The notes under the pieces were generated by a model, which searched no databases, was not told where the DNA came from, and saw only the letters and a program-made list of their open reading frames with translations. A stretch of 64,000 nucleotides of DNA from JAZDJP01 sp043803805 (GTDB lineage: Bacteria; Planctomycetota; JAZDJP01): contig JAZDJP010000117.1 of the NCBI GenBank assembly GCA_043803805.1, positions 5,576-69,575 of the forward strand. The letters run 5' to 3'. The position numbers were made by a program, and so were the translations under genes. Of this stretch, positions 14,933 through 22,644 are shown one piece after another; position 1 is the first letter of the stretch, and every line of letters begins with the position of its first letter.

Positions 14933-16732
14933 ATGGCAACTCCGCGAATGGCTTTTGCCGCGGTTCTGTGTGCGGCGGTGGTCTTGTTTGGCATGAGGGC
15001 GAATGCGCAGGAGAAGGCGAAGGAGAAGGAAAAGACGATGACGCTGATTGACGCGCAGAAGATCTGGGACAAGGCACCGCACAATGCGTTTACCGATCTT
15101 GTTCGCTTTCAGGATCGCTGGTTCTGTGTGTTCCGAGAGGGCAAGGCACACGTTTCCGCCGACGGGGCACTGCGAGTTATCACGTCAGCCGACGGCGAGA
15201 AGTGGGAGTCGGCGGCGCTCATTACGTCAACGAACTCCGACCTGCGCGACGCGAAGATCACCGTCACCCCGGACGCTCAGTTGATGCTGTGCGGGGCCGA
15301 GGCGCTGCACGACAAATCGGAACACACGCACCAATCGTTGACCTGGTTCTCGAAGGACGGCCGCACCTGGAGCGACAAGCATGAGATCGGCGACCCGGAC
15401 GTCTGGCTCTGGCGAGTAACGTGGCACAAGGGGAAGGCGTACGGCATCGGTTACGATTGTCGCAAGGAGCAGTGGATCCGGCTCTACTCCAGCGACGACG
15501 GGAAGAAATTCACCACGCTTGCCGATCGCCTGTTTGACGTCGGCTCGCCTAACGAAACGTCGCTTGTGTTCGACGGCGACACAGCCTATTGCCTTCTGAG
15601 ACGTGACGGGAATCCGAACACCGGCCTGCTCGGCGTTTCAAACCCGCCGTACACGAAGTGGGAATGGAAGGACCTGGGCAAACGGATTGGCGGCCCGCAT
15701 ATGCTCCGCCTGCCGGATGGCCGACTTGTGGCCGCCGTGCGTCTCCATGACGGCACTGTGCGCACATCGCTTTGTTGGATCGATCCTCAGGCCGGCACGC
15801 TCACCGAGTTCCTCAAACTGCCATCCGGTGGCGACACGAGCTATGCCGGCCTGGCCTTGCACGACGGCCTGCTCTGGGTCAGTTACTACTCCTCTCACGA
15901 AGGCAAGACGGCCATATATCTGGCAAAGGTCAAGATCAAGGATGATGTGAACAGGAATGTCGTGACAGCCATGCAGGAGACCAAATGGAACTTGGCATGG
16001 AGCGATGATTTCACCCGAGAAGAATTGGACGACTCCAAGTGGACACTTTGTAAGCGCGGTAAAAGTGACTGGGATGATACCATGTCGGATGACCCTCGCC
16101 TACTGAAGATCAAGGACGGGGTGTTGCACCTACACGGGATCGTCAATGACAAGCAAGATAGGGACTCGGCACCCTATCTTACGGCTGGTGTTACCAGCAA
16201 AGGGAAGTTTTCTTTCCAATATGGCAAGGTGGAGATTCGAGCACGATTCAAGAGCGCCCAGGGAGCCTGGCCAGCACTGTGGATGATGGGGAACGACAAG
16301 GGATGGCCCGCCAATGGGGAGATTGACCTGATGGAACATTTGAACTTTGATCAGAAGATCTATCAAACGGTCCATTCCGAATACACGATCAAGATCGACA
16401 AGACCAACATACCGAAGAAGGGAGGCACGGCTGCGATCACGCGTGATGACTGGAATACCTACGGCTGCGAGTGGGATGCAGACAAGATCGTATTTACTGT
16501 CAACAGCAAGCCCAGCCATACCTATCCACGCCTGCCAGAGAAGGGCGAAAAGCAATGGCCATTCAACCAACCGTTCTACTTTATCCTTTCTATGCAAATC
16601 GGGGGTAAGTGGGTTAATGGGTCAGGCCCAACCGACCCCTCACACTATCCAGCCGGCATGGAAATTGACTGGGTGCGCGTTTACAGCCAAAAAGAAACAT
16701 CCAACAAGCCGGATGCAGGCGACGGCAAATAG
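14933..16732 (+). CDS. cassette 3: secreted sialidase-like propeller fused to a GH16 glycoside hydrolase
   Basis: A 599-aa protein. Residues 1-26 are a signal peptide (AFAAVLCAAVVLFG...ANAQ). Residues ~50-344 form a sialidase/neuraminidase-like beta-propeller with Asp-boxes TSADGEKW (84-91), FSKDGRTW (139-146) and SSDDGKKF (186-193). Residues ~355-595 form a GH16 domain: GKVEIRARFKSAQGAWPALW, then catalytic GEIDLMEH with Glu463, Asp465 and Glu468 in the E-x-D-x-x-E pattern, and a C-terminal IDWVRVY. GH16 enzymes cut beta-1,3/1,4 glucans or galactans; the substrate here is open. AGGAGG precedes ATG 14933. At 1.8 kb it is large for a cassette. The C-terminal NKPDAGDGK is attC-encoded. Confidence 0.88.
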   Translation: MATPRMAFAAVLCAAVVLFGMRANAQEKAKEKEKTMTLIDAQKIWDKAPHNAFTDLVRFQDRWFCVFREGKAHVSADGALRVITSADGEKWESAALITSTNSDLRDAKITVTPDAQLMLCGAEALHDKSEHTHQSLTWFSKDGRTWSDKHEIGDPDVWLWRVTWHKGKAYGIGYDCRKEQWIRLYSSDDGKKFTTLADRLFDVGSPNETSLVFDGDTAYCLLRRDGNPNTGLLGVSNPPYTKWEWKDLGKRIGGPHMLRLPDGRLVAAVRLHDGTVRTSLCWIDPQAGTLTEFLKLPSGGDTSYAGLALHDGLLWVSYYSSHEGKTAIYLAKVKIKDDVNRNVVTAMQETKWNLAWSDDFTREELDDSKWTLCKRGKSDWDDTMSDDPRLLKIKDGVLHLHGIVNDKQDRDSAPYLTAGVTSKGKFSFQYGKVEIRARFKSAQGAWPALWMMGNDKGWPANGEIDLMEHLNFDQKIYQTVHSEYTIKIDKTNIPKKGGTAAITRDDWNTYGCEWDADKIVFTVNSKPSHTYPRLPEKGEKQWPFNQPFYFILSMQIGGKWVNGSGPTDPSHYPAGMEIDWVRVYSQKETSNKPDAGDGK

Positions 16733-16757
16733 CCGCGCCTGATCCGCCACGTTAGGC
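16699..16757 (+). other. attC3 recombination site
   Basis: R'' ATCCAAC at 16699-16705 and R' GTTAGGC at 16751-16757. CGGAT/ATCCG, CAGGCG/CGCCTG and CGGC/GCCG pair, again with extrahelical G and A on the left arm. Length 59 bp. Confidence 0.9.
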
Positions 16758-16786
16758 AAAGACAGAATCATTATTTGGAAATCCGT

Positions 16787-18013
16787 ATGGACATTTCTTT
16801 GGTGAAGCAGAAATACGATGAGGCCCTCAAAGGACTGGCGAGCAACACAACAACGGTATTTGGCTACGACAAACCTGTGCTCATCGAGGGAGGCGCCTAC
16901 CGTGGCGTGTGGCTTGAGTGCGGACCGCTGGAGGGGCTGGTGTATGGAAGGCATGTGCGGCATGCGCTTGAAATAGCCAAGGCCAATCACGAGATATTCT
17001 TCCGTCTGCAACGTGGTGACGGCTATTTGCCTTGCGCTGTCCGGAGTGACCGGATGGGGACGTCCCAGATCCAAATGGTTGTGCCGATTGCCGCCACCGC
17101 TCTGGAAACGGCCGATTTAACCGGCGACGAGGCCTTTCTCGCCCAGGCCTATGAGTCCTGCGCCCGATGGGATCATTGGCTCAGCCGGCACCGGAACACC
17201 CGGGGGACCGGGCTCTGCGAGGCATTCTGCGAATACGATACCGGGCATGATAACAGCCCAAGGTTCAAAAACCTCCCCAAGAAATGTCCGGACAACGATG
17301 CGTCGGTTTGTCCTGCGGCGGGCAATCTCCCGTATCTGGCGCCGGATCTCTCCGCATCGGTTTATGGAGGGAGACGCGCACTGGCCCGGATGGCGGATCG
17401 TCTCGGCAAGCCGCGCGAAGTTCAGATGTGGCTGGAGCAGGCCGAGCATATGCGGGAACGCATCATCAAGCACTGCTTTGATCCTGAAGATGAGTGTTTT
17501 TATGACGTGGACCGGGACGGGAATTTCGTGAAGATCCGAGGCGATGCGCTCACCAGAGTACTGGGAGAGCATGTGCCGGATCAGGCATTGTTCGATCGCA
17601 TTTACGCGCGCTATATCGCCAACCCCCAAGAGTTCTGGACCCCGTACCCATTACCGTCAATTTCAGTAAGTGACCCCGCTTTTATACGCGAATTACCGCC
17701 CAATTCCTGGGGAGGAGCGTCGCAGGCATTGACCGCGTTGCGCGCGCCACGGTGGTTTGAGTACTACGGCAGGGCGAACGACTTGCGGCATCTGATGAAT
17801 CGTTGGGTGGAGGCGATACTTGCTGCGCCCGGCTTCATGCAGCAGATGAATCCATGGACGGGTGAATTCTCCACTTCCGAGGGGTATTCGCCTGCCATGT
17901 GCGTGTTCATCGAATTTGTTGATAGACTTGGAATACGGACTGCCGAACAAAGTGTCGGAACCTGGCGTCGCTCCGCGCCGCAGGTTCAACCTGGGCGTAC
18001 GGGAACAATATAA
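16787..18013 (+). CDS. cassette 4: (alpha/alpha)6-barrel glycosidase, GH63/MGH1-like
   Basis: About 408 aa with the six-hairpin glycosidase pattern of GH63 and mannosylglycerate-hydrolase-like enzymes: FWDxx-like start replaced by GGAYRGVWLECGPLEGLVYG, GLCEAFCEYDTGHDNSP near residue 140 with an acidic pair, FDPEDECFYDVDRDG, and MNPWTGEFSTSEGYSPA near the C-terminus, where the general base is expected. No signal peptide is seen. The ATG at 16787 is chosen; an in-frame TTG at 16775 is also possible. The C-terminal tail is encoded by the candidate attC4. The exact substrate cannot be named. Confidence 0.75.
   Translation: MDISLVKQKYDEALKGLASNTTTVFGYDKPVLIEGGAYRGVWLECGPLEGLVYGRHVRHALEIAKANHEIFFRLQRGDGYLPCAVRSDRMGTSQIQMVVPIAATALETADLTGDEAFLAQAYESCARWDHWLSRHRNTRGTGLCEAFCEYDTGHDNSPRFKNLPKKCPDNDASVCPAAGNLPYLAPDLSASVYGGRRALARMADRLGKPREVQMWLEQAEHMRERIIKHCFDPEDECFYDVDRDGNFVKIRGDALTRVLGEHVPDQALFDRIYARYIANPQEFWTPYPLPSISVSDPAFIRELPPNSWGGASQALTALRAPRWFEYYGRANDLRHLMNRWVEAILAAPGFMQQMNPWTGEFSTSEGYSPAMCVFIEFVDRLGIRTAEQSVGTWRRSAPQVQPGRTGTI
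17942..18003 (+). other. attC4 candidate (degenerate)
   Basis: R'' GCCGAAC at 17942-17948; a GAACCTG/CAGGTTC stem with a GC-rich inner stem; the right box reads GTACGGG at 17997-18003 instead of GTTCGGC. Length 62 bp agrees with the other sites. The R' mutation may have disabled it. Confidence 0.55.
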
Positions 18014-18084
18014 TAGAAGACGATAGAGTCCGGACCTTTTGCGGGCGCTGGGATGGCGCTTGTCATTAAAGGAGTAGAATCGTT

Positions 18085-19905
18085 ATGAATTCCAGGAAAC
18101 GATATATCCGCTTGATTATCGCAGGCGGGATAATCTTTGCCCTTTCAATCGGAGCGGCCGCCTTTTTCCTTCGCACCATGAAGCCCATCGACACCTGGGT
18201 GTATACGCGCCTCCCCACGATGACGGAATGGCGGCTTCGACATTACTGCAAGATGTCGCCGGCGGAACGCGAAGAGTTTTATCGGACTCAGATGAATGAA
18301 GCGCGCCTGCTGTCCGACCGGCTTGAACGTTACATTCGTGAATGGCACGCGGGACGCGCTGATGCTCGGTTGCCCAAAGGACTCCTGCCGCCCTCGATGG
18401 ATAATGAGAAAGCGCATGATTGGGTCTTGATGAGGTCGGAAGATATCCGTTCTGATGAACAGTGGTTCTATAGGCCGGCAATGGATATACCCGAGGATTT
18501 CAGCCGGCTCTATTTTCTCGGACCGGACAACCATTACACCTATGCGAAACTGCTCTTCGTCGCGCCCATTGGCGCGCAGCTTCTCGTCGAAGGCGAATTC
18601 GGCCACACACGGTTCATGGACTTCCAGATTATCGAACCCTTCGACCCGCGCAATCCCACGACCAGCGGGATGGGCGCGCCGGAGGTGCCGATTGTCGATG
18701 TGGATATCGAGCCTGATCCCGGCTCGGTGAATTCATTTCGACCGGGCGCGCGCCGTGACGCGCCGAATCGCAGCTATCATCTCGTTTTCGACCTCGATAC
18801 GGGAAATGCGCTGGAACGCAATCCGCAGGCCATGATTCATCCCGCCTACCGCGCGCCGGGCAACCGGCGCGTGGGCGGGCCGTTCGCCGCAGCTGGCCCG
18901 CTCGGCGAAGGCCAGCTTATCGCCTCGGTGTTGTGGTTGCGCTATTACGCGCCGGACAAGGCGGCGGGGCCGCTCGCGGGCGTGCCACTGCCCAAGGCGA
19001 TGCTGCGGCTCCGGACCGGTGAAACTTTCTGGATCAAACCAGACTTGAGCCGGACCTCCGAATTGTTCAACACCGCGGTGCCGGGTTACGCAACGCCGCC
19101 GGAGGAGCCGCCGGCTTGCCTCGGCCCTTCGGTCGGCTGGTTCAAGCTGTTCGGCTACTGGCTCATGCTCGCGGACGGCAAGGGGTATCCCCTGGCACGG
19201 CCTTGGGGCTATCTTCCCAGGGATTTGGTGACATCACTCATCCGCGAACGGGACGCCGCTTACTTCGGCCGCGGCGCCAATATGCCGCCGCCGGGCAACC
19301 ACGAGATTCAGGCAAGTGGATGCAATTACAACACCTACCTTTGCCGCGTCGTATGGCTCGGCTCAGGCAAAATCTATGTGCTTACCGGGAAGCTTCCGCG
19401 CACGCCGCGAACACGTGACGGGGAGACGATCGCGACCACCGCCGAGGCCCGCTATTGGTCGATAGCGCGTTTCGGCAATGAACGGCCGGAGTATCCGTGC
19501 GTCCTGTACGGCTCGCTCATGGACGATGAGATCACGACCGATTCCGACGGCCGTTACGTGATCGTGTACTCGCGACGGCAGGACCGACCCGCGAACGCGC
19601 GGCCCGAATGCGGCGTGACCTGGCAGGATTTCGGTCCCGAGTCCCGCCAGGTTCTCCAGATTCGCTGGACGAGCGTGATGCCGGACGATTACCTTCCGCA
19701 ATACGCCCCGACGCAAAACAACATCCCGTGGGAGACCGGCGAATGGTCATCGCCCAACTGGGATGCGAACATCACGTTCCGCAATGACCAGAACGGCTTC
19801 CTGAAGGAGTATCAGCCGCTGGTTCACTACATGACCCGCGAGGAATTCGAGCGGCTCGGTGATCGCGTGCGGCCGGAAGCGGTTCCCCGATGGGGCGATG
19901 AATAG
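18085..19905 (+). CDS. cassette 5: membrane-anchored protein of unknown function
   Basis: A 606-aa protein. Residues 8-29 (IRLIIAGGIIFALSIGAAAFFL) form an uncleaved anchor or signal. A helical region rich in Arg and Glu follows (MSPAEREEFYRTQMNEARLL), then a long beta-rich region with repeated Trp/Tyr-containing strands, e.g. YLPRDLVTSLIRERDAAYFG and GCNYNTYLCRVVWLGSGKIYVLTG. I do not recognise a family. Several proline-rich RPGARRD-like segments suggest an extracytoplasmic location. AAGGAG precedes the ATG at 18085. It is the last cassette before attC5 and the largest. Confidence 0.75.
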   Translation: MNSRKRYIRLIIAGGIIFALSIGAAAFFLRTMKPIDTWVYTRLPTMTEWRLRHYCKMSPAEREEFYRTQMNEARLLSDRLERYIREWHAGRADARLPKGLLPPSMDNEKAHDWVLMRSEDIRSDEQWFYRPAMDIPEDFSRLYFLGPDNHYTYAKLLFVAPIGAQLLVEGEFGHTRFMDFQIIEPFDPRNPTTSGMGAPEVPIVDVDIEPDPGSVNSFRPGARRDAPNRSYHLVFDLDTGNALERNPQAMIHPAYRAPGNRRVGGPFAAAGPLGEGQLIASVLWLRYYAPDKAAGPLAGVPLPKAMLRLRTGETFWIKPDLSRTSELFNTAVPGYATPPEEPPACLGPSVGWFKLFGYWLMLADGKGYPLARPWGYLPRDLVTSLIRERDAAYFGRGANMPPPGNHEIQASGCNYNTYLCRVVWLGSGKIYVLTGKLPRTPRTRDGETIATTAEARYWSIARFGNERPEYPCVLYGSLMDDEITTDSDGRYVIVYSRRQDRPANARPECGVTWQDFGPESRQVLQIRWTSVMPDDYLPQYAPTQNNIPWETGEWSSPNWDANITFRNDQNGFLKEYQPLVHYMTREEFERLGDRVRPEAVPRWGDE

Positions 19906-19917
19906 TACAATAAACCC

Positions 19918-19981
19918 GCATAACAAAGCGCTCCACCGGATCGCCGATAAATCCGGCTCCCGGTGAGCGCTATCGTTGCTC
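19918..19981 (+). other. attC5 recombination site (array end)
   Basis: R'' GCATAAC at 19918-19924 and a right box GTTGCTC at 19975-19981. AGCGCTC/GAGCGCT and ACCGG/CCGGT pair, with an extrahelical C on the left arm. Length 64 bp. R' departs from GTTRRRY at two positions. Confidence 0.7.
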
Positions 19982-20026
19982 AACGCGCCGCAATTCCCCG
20001 GGCGAGCGAATGCCGGCACGGCGGTC

Positions 20027-20055
20027 TTGACGCGAGGCCTCCGGCTGGGGACAAT
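20027..20055 (+). promoter_or_regulatory. xseA: promoter of the xseA operon
   Basis: TTGACG at 20027-20032, a 17-nt spacer and GACAAT at 20050-20055. The expected start point is at or next to the xseA ATG (20062), so the mRNA may be leaderless. It separates the chromosomal operon from the cassette array. Confidence 0.5.
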
Positions 20056-20061
20056 CGGGGA

Positions 20062-21438
20062 ATGACCGGAATCGCCTCCGCGACTCCCCTTTTCGACAAC
20101 ACCGCCCGGCCGGTGCTCACGGTGACCGAGATCACGCGTCTCATCAAGCGCGATCTCGAAATCCGGTACCCGGAGGTGACGGTGGGCGGGGAGGTGTCCG
20201 ATCTTTCCCGGCCCCGGTCCGGTCATGTCTATTTCACGCTCACGGATGAACATGCGCGTTTGAATGCCGTTCTCTGGCGGTGGATCGCGGCCCGCCTGCC
20301 GTTTTCCCTTGAGGACGGTCTCGCGGTCGTCGCGGGCGGGGGCATCACCGTCTACGAGGCGGGGGGGCGTTATCAACTGATTGTCCGGGACATCGCCCCG
20401 AAGGGGATGGGGGGCCAGCAGTTGGCGCTTCTCCAGCTCCGGCGGAAACTCGCGGCGGAGGGGCTTTTTGACCCGGCCCGGAAGCGTCCCCTTCCCTTTC
20501 TCCCGAGGACGGTGGGCATCGTCACGTCGCCCACGGGCGCCGCCGTCCGGGACATGATCGCGGTTCTCCGGAAACGGTTCCCCGCCGTGAATATTTTGTT
20601 GCGTCCGGTCCGGGTGCAGGGGGTTGGGGCGGCCGTCGAAATCGCCGGGGGGATCCGGGACATCAACCGGCACGGCCGGGCGGAGGTGCTTATCGTCGGC
20701 CGGGGCGGCGGGAGCGCGGAGGACCTCGCGGCGTTCAACGAGGAGTGCGTGGCCCGGGCCATCGTCGCCTCGCGCATCCCCGTCATCTCGGCGGTGGGGC
20801 ACGAGATTGACGTGACCATCGCCGACCTCGTGGCGGACCGCCGGGCCGTCACCCCCACGGAGGCGGGGGAGATGGCGGTGCCGGAGATCCGGGATCTGGA
20901 GGAGGACGTGCGCGATTCGGGGGTTTCGCTCGTCCGCGCCCTGCGGCGGACGGTGGCGGAGGCCTGGACGCGGCTCGCCGGGATGGAAAAGAGCCACGGG
21001 CTTCGCATGTTGCCGGACCGCCTCCGGGAGGCGGCCCAGCGGCTTGACGGGATTTCCGGACGCCTGGAGCGGTGCGTCGCGGAAACGCTGACGGCGGGGC
21101 GGGCGGATCTCGCGGGTCTGTCCCGGCGTCTGGCGGCGGGAAGCCTCCGGGCAAACCTGGTCCGGCGTCGGGAGGTTCTTTCGGGCGCGGCCGCCCGGTT
21201 TCTGCGGGTGGGGACGGCGGGGCTTGCGGCGCACGAGGCGCGTCTGGCCGGCGCGGCCGGACGGCTCGAGGCCCTCGGTCCCCTCCAGGTGCTCCGGCGC
21301 GGGTACAGCATCACGCGGCGCCAACGGGACGGGAGGATCGTCCGTCGCGCGATGGACGTGGCGGCCGGCGACGCGATCGAAACGCGCTACGCCGCGGGAC
21401 GCAGCGTCGCGCGGGTGGAATCCGTGGCGCAGGAATGA
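20062..21438 (+). CDS. xseA: exodeoxyribonuclease VII large subunit
   Basis: A 458-aa protein. The N-terminal OB-fold reads VTVGGEVSDLSRPRSGHVYFTL; the catalytic domain has VGIVTSPTGAAVRDM, VQGVGAAVEIAGGI, LIVGRGGGSAEDLAAFN and SAVGHEIDVTIADLVADRRAVTPT; a helical Arg-rich region follows; the C-terminus RGYSITRR is typical. With XseB it degrades single-stranded DNA. The start at 20062 gives the normal N-terminus; an in-frame upstream extension would translate attC5. xseB follows after 57 bases. Confidence 0.95.
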   Translation: MTGIASATPLFDNTARPVLTVTEITRLIKRDLEIRYPEVTVGGEVSDLSRPRSGHVYFTLTDEHARLNAVLWRWIAARLPFSLEDGLAVVAGGGITVYEAGGRYQLIVRDIAPKGMGGQQLALLQLRRKLAAEGLFDPARKRPLPFLPRTVGIVTSPTGAAVRDMIAVLRKRFPAVNILLRPVRVQGVGAAVEIAGGIRDINRHGRAEVLIVGRGGGSAEDLAAFNEECVARAIVASRIPVISAVGHEIDVTIADLVADRRAVTPTEAGEMAVPEIRDLEEDVRDSGVSLVRALRRTVAEAWTRLAGMEKSHGLRMLPDRLREAAQRLDGISGRLERCVAETLTAGRADLAGLSRRLAAGSLRANLVRRREVLSGAAARFLRVGTAGLAAHEARLAGAAGRLEALGPLQVLRRGYSITRRQRDGRIVRRAMDVAAGDAIETRYAAGRSVARVESVAQE

Positions 21439-21495
21439 TTTCATCCGGGCGGTGATTTGGTATCATGGTCATGGAGGGTGAGGGGAGGAATATCC

Positions 21496-21741
21496 ATGGC
21501 GGGGAAATCGAAACGGAAGACGTTTGACGAGGCCATGAAGGAACTCGAGGCCATCGTGGGGGAACTCGAGAGCGGGGAATTGGGCCTCGAGGAGGCCATC
21601 CGGCGGTATGAGAGCGGCGTTGCGGTCCTCAAGGAATGCCACCGGATGCTGGGGGAGGCCGGGAAGAAGATCGAAATTCTCACGAAGGACGAGGACGGAA
21701 ATTTGCGGGCGGCCCCCGGCGGAGCGCTGGAGAAATCCTGA
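21496..21741 (+). CDS. xseB: exodeoxyribonuclease VII small subunit
   Basis: An 81-aa protein with the XseB pattern TFDEAMKELEAIVGELESGELGLEEAIRRYESGVAVLKEC, quoted here as KELEAIVGELESGELGLEEA and YESGVAVLKEC. It is an all-helical hairpin that binds the long coiled-coil arm of XseA. The start at 21496 has GGGGAGGAA upstream; an upstream in-frame GTG/TTG extension is not conserved. One base separates its stop from ispA's ATG. Confidence 0.95.
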   Translation: MAGKSKRKTFDEAMKELEAIVGELESGELGLEEAIRRYESGVAVLKECHRMLGEAGKKIEILTKDEDGNLRAAPGGALEKS

Positions 21742-21742
21742 C

Positions 21743-22624
21743 ATGGATCCCTGGGAACGCGCGTTCGAGAAGAACCGCCGATGCGTCGAGGCGGCCCTCC
21801 GGCGGTTTCTGGCCCGGCCGCCGGAGTGCCCGTCCCTTCTGCACCGGGCCATGACCTACAGCGTCCGGGCCGGGGGGAAGCGTCTCCGGCCGGTGCTGGC
21901 GCTTCTGGCGACGGAGGCGTGCGGGGGGCGCACGCGGGATGTTCTGCCCGCCGCCTGCGCCATCGAACTCATCCATACGTACTCCCTGATTCACGATGAT
22001 CTTCCCGCGATGGATGATGACGATTTCCGCCGCGGACGCCCCTCCAATCATAAGATGTTCGGGGAGGGGATGGCCATTCTCGCCGGGGATGGGCTTCTCA
22101 CCGTTGCGTTTGAACTTGTCGCCCGGCGGACGCCCCGGAAAGCGGTCGTCCCGGCGCTGGTCGCCGAAATTGCCGCGGCGGCCGGGTGGGCCGGGATGGT
22201 CGGGGGACAGGCGGTGGATCTCCTCTCCGAAGGGAAACGCCCGGAACACGGGACGCTGAAATACATTCACCGGCACAAAACCGCGGCGCTCCTCCGGGCG
22301 TCCGTGATGGTTGGCGGCATTGCGGCGGGGGCATCGCCGAAAGTGCTTCGGGCACTCGCGTCCTACGGGGAGCATGTTGGAATTGCGTTCCAGATGGCGG
22401 ATGATATACTTGATATCTGCGGTTCCACAAAGGAGTTGGGGAAGACCGCCGGCAAGGATGCTGCCGCCCGCAAGATGACCTGGCCGGCCCTCGTGGGGCT
22501 GGACCGGACCCGGACCCAGGCCGCCCGGCACGCCCGAATCGCCCGGGAGGCCGTATCCGGTTTCGGGGAAAAAGGCCGGGCGCTGGCCGGGATTGCGGAT
22601 TTCATCGTCAGCCGCCGGAGTTGA
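21743..22624 (+). CDS. ispA: polyprenyl (farnesyl/geranyl) diphosphate synthase
   Basis: A 293-aa trans-prenyltransferase. GGKRLRPVL binds IPP; the first Asp-rich motif DDLPAMDDDDFRRG and the second, FQMADDILD, bind Mg-diphosphate; the KTAALLRAS motif is conserved. It condenses IPP with DMAPP/GPP to FPP. The chain-length motif resembles the ispA (FPP) group. Position between xseB and dxs is the common xseA-xseB-ispA-dxs order. Confidence 0.94.
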   Translation: MDPWERAFEKNRRCVEAALRRFLARPPECPSLLHRAMTYSVRAGGKRLRPVLALLATEACGGRTRDVLPAACAIELIHTYSLIHDDLPAMDDDDFRRGRPSNHKMFGEGMAILAGDGLLTVAFELVARRTPRKAVVPALVAEIAAAAGWAGMVGGQAVDLLSEGKRPEHGTLKYIHRHKTAALLRASVMVGGIAAGASPKVLRALASYGEHVGIAFQMADDILDICGSTKELGKTAGKDAAARKMTWPALVGLDRTRTQAARHARIAREAVSGFGEKGRALAGIADFIVSRRS

Positions 22625-22644
22625 ACCGGTTTCCCCGGACAATC

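Larger units (their letters stand above)
11729..19981. mobile_element. chromosomal integron: intI, leader and five cassettes
   Basis: The platform has a divergent intI, a 216-bp leader with inverted repeats and a promoter reading into the array, then five plus-strand genes. Each is followed by a 59-64 bp imperfect inverted repeat ending in a GTTRRRY-like R' box. Every cassette gene starts a short distance after such a box. Downstream of the last attC, the conserved xse-isp-dxs operon resumes with its own promoter. No transposase or resistance gene is present, so this is a sedentary chromosomal integron. Confidence 0.88.
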
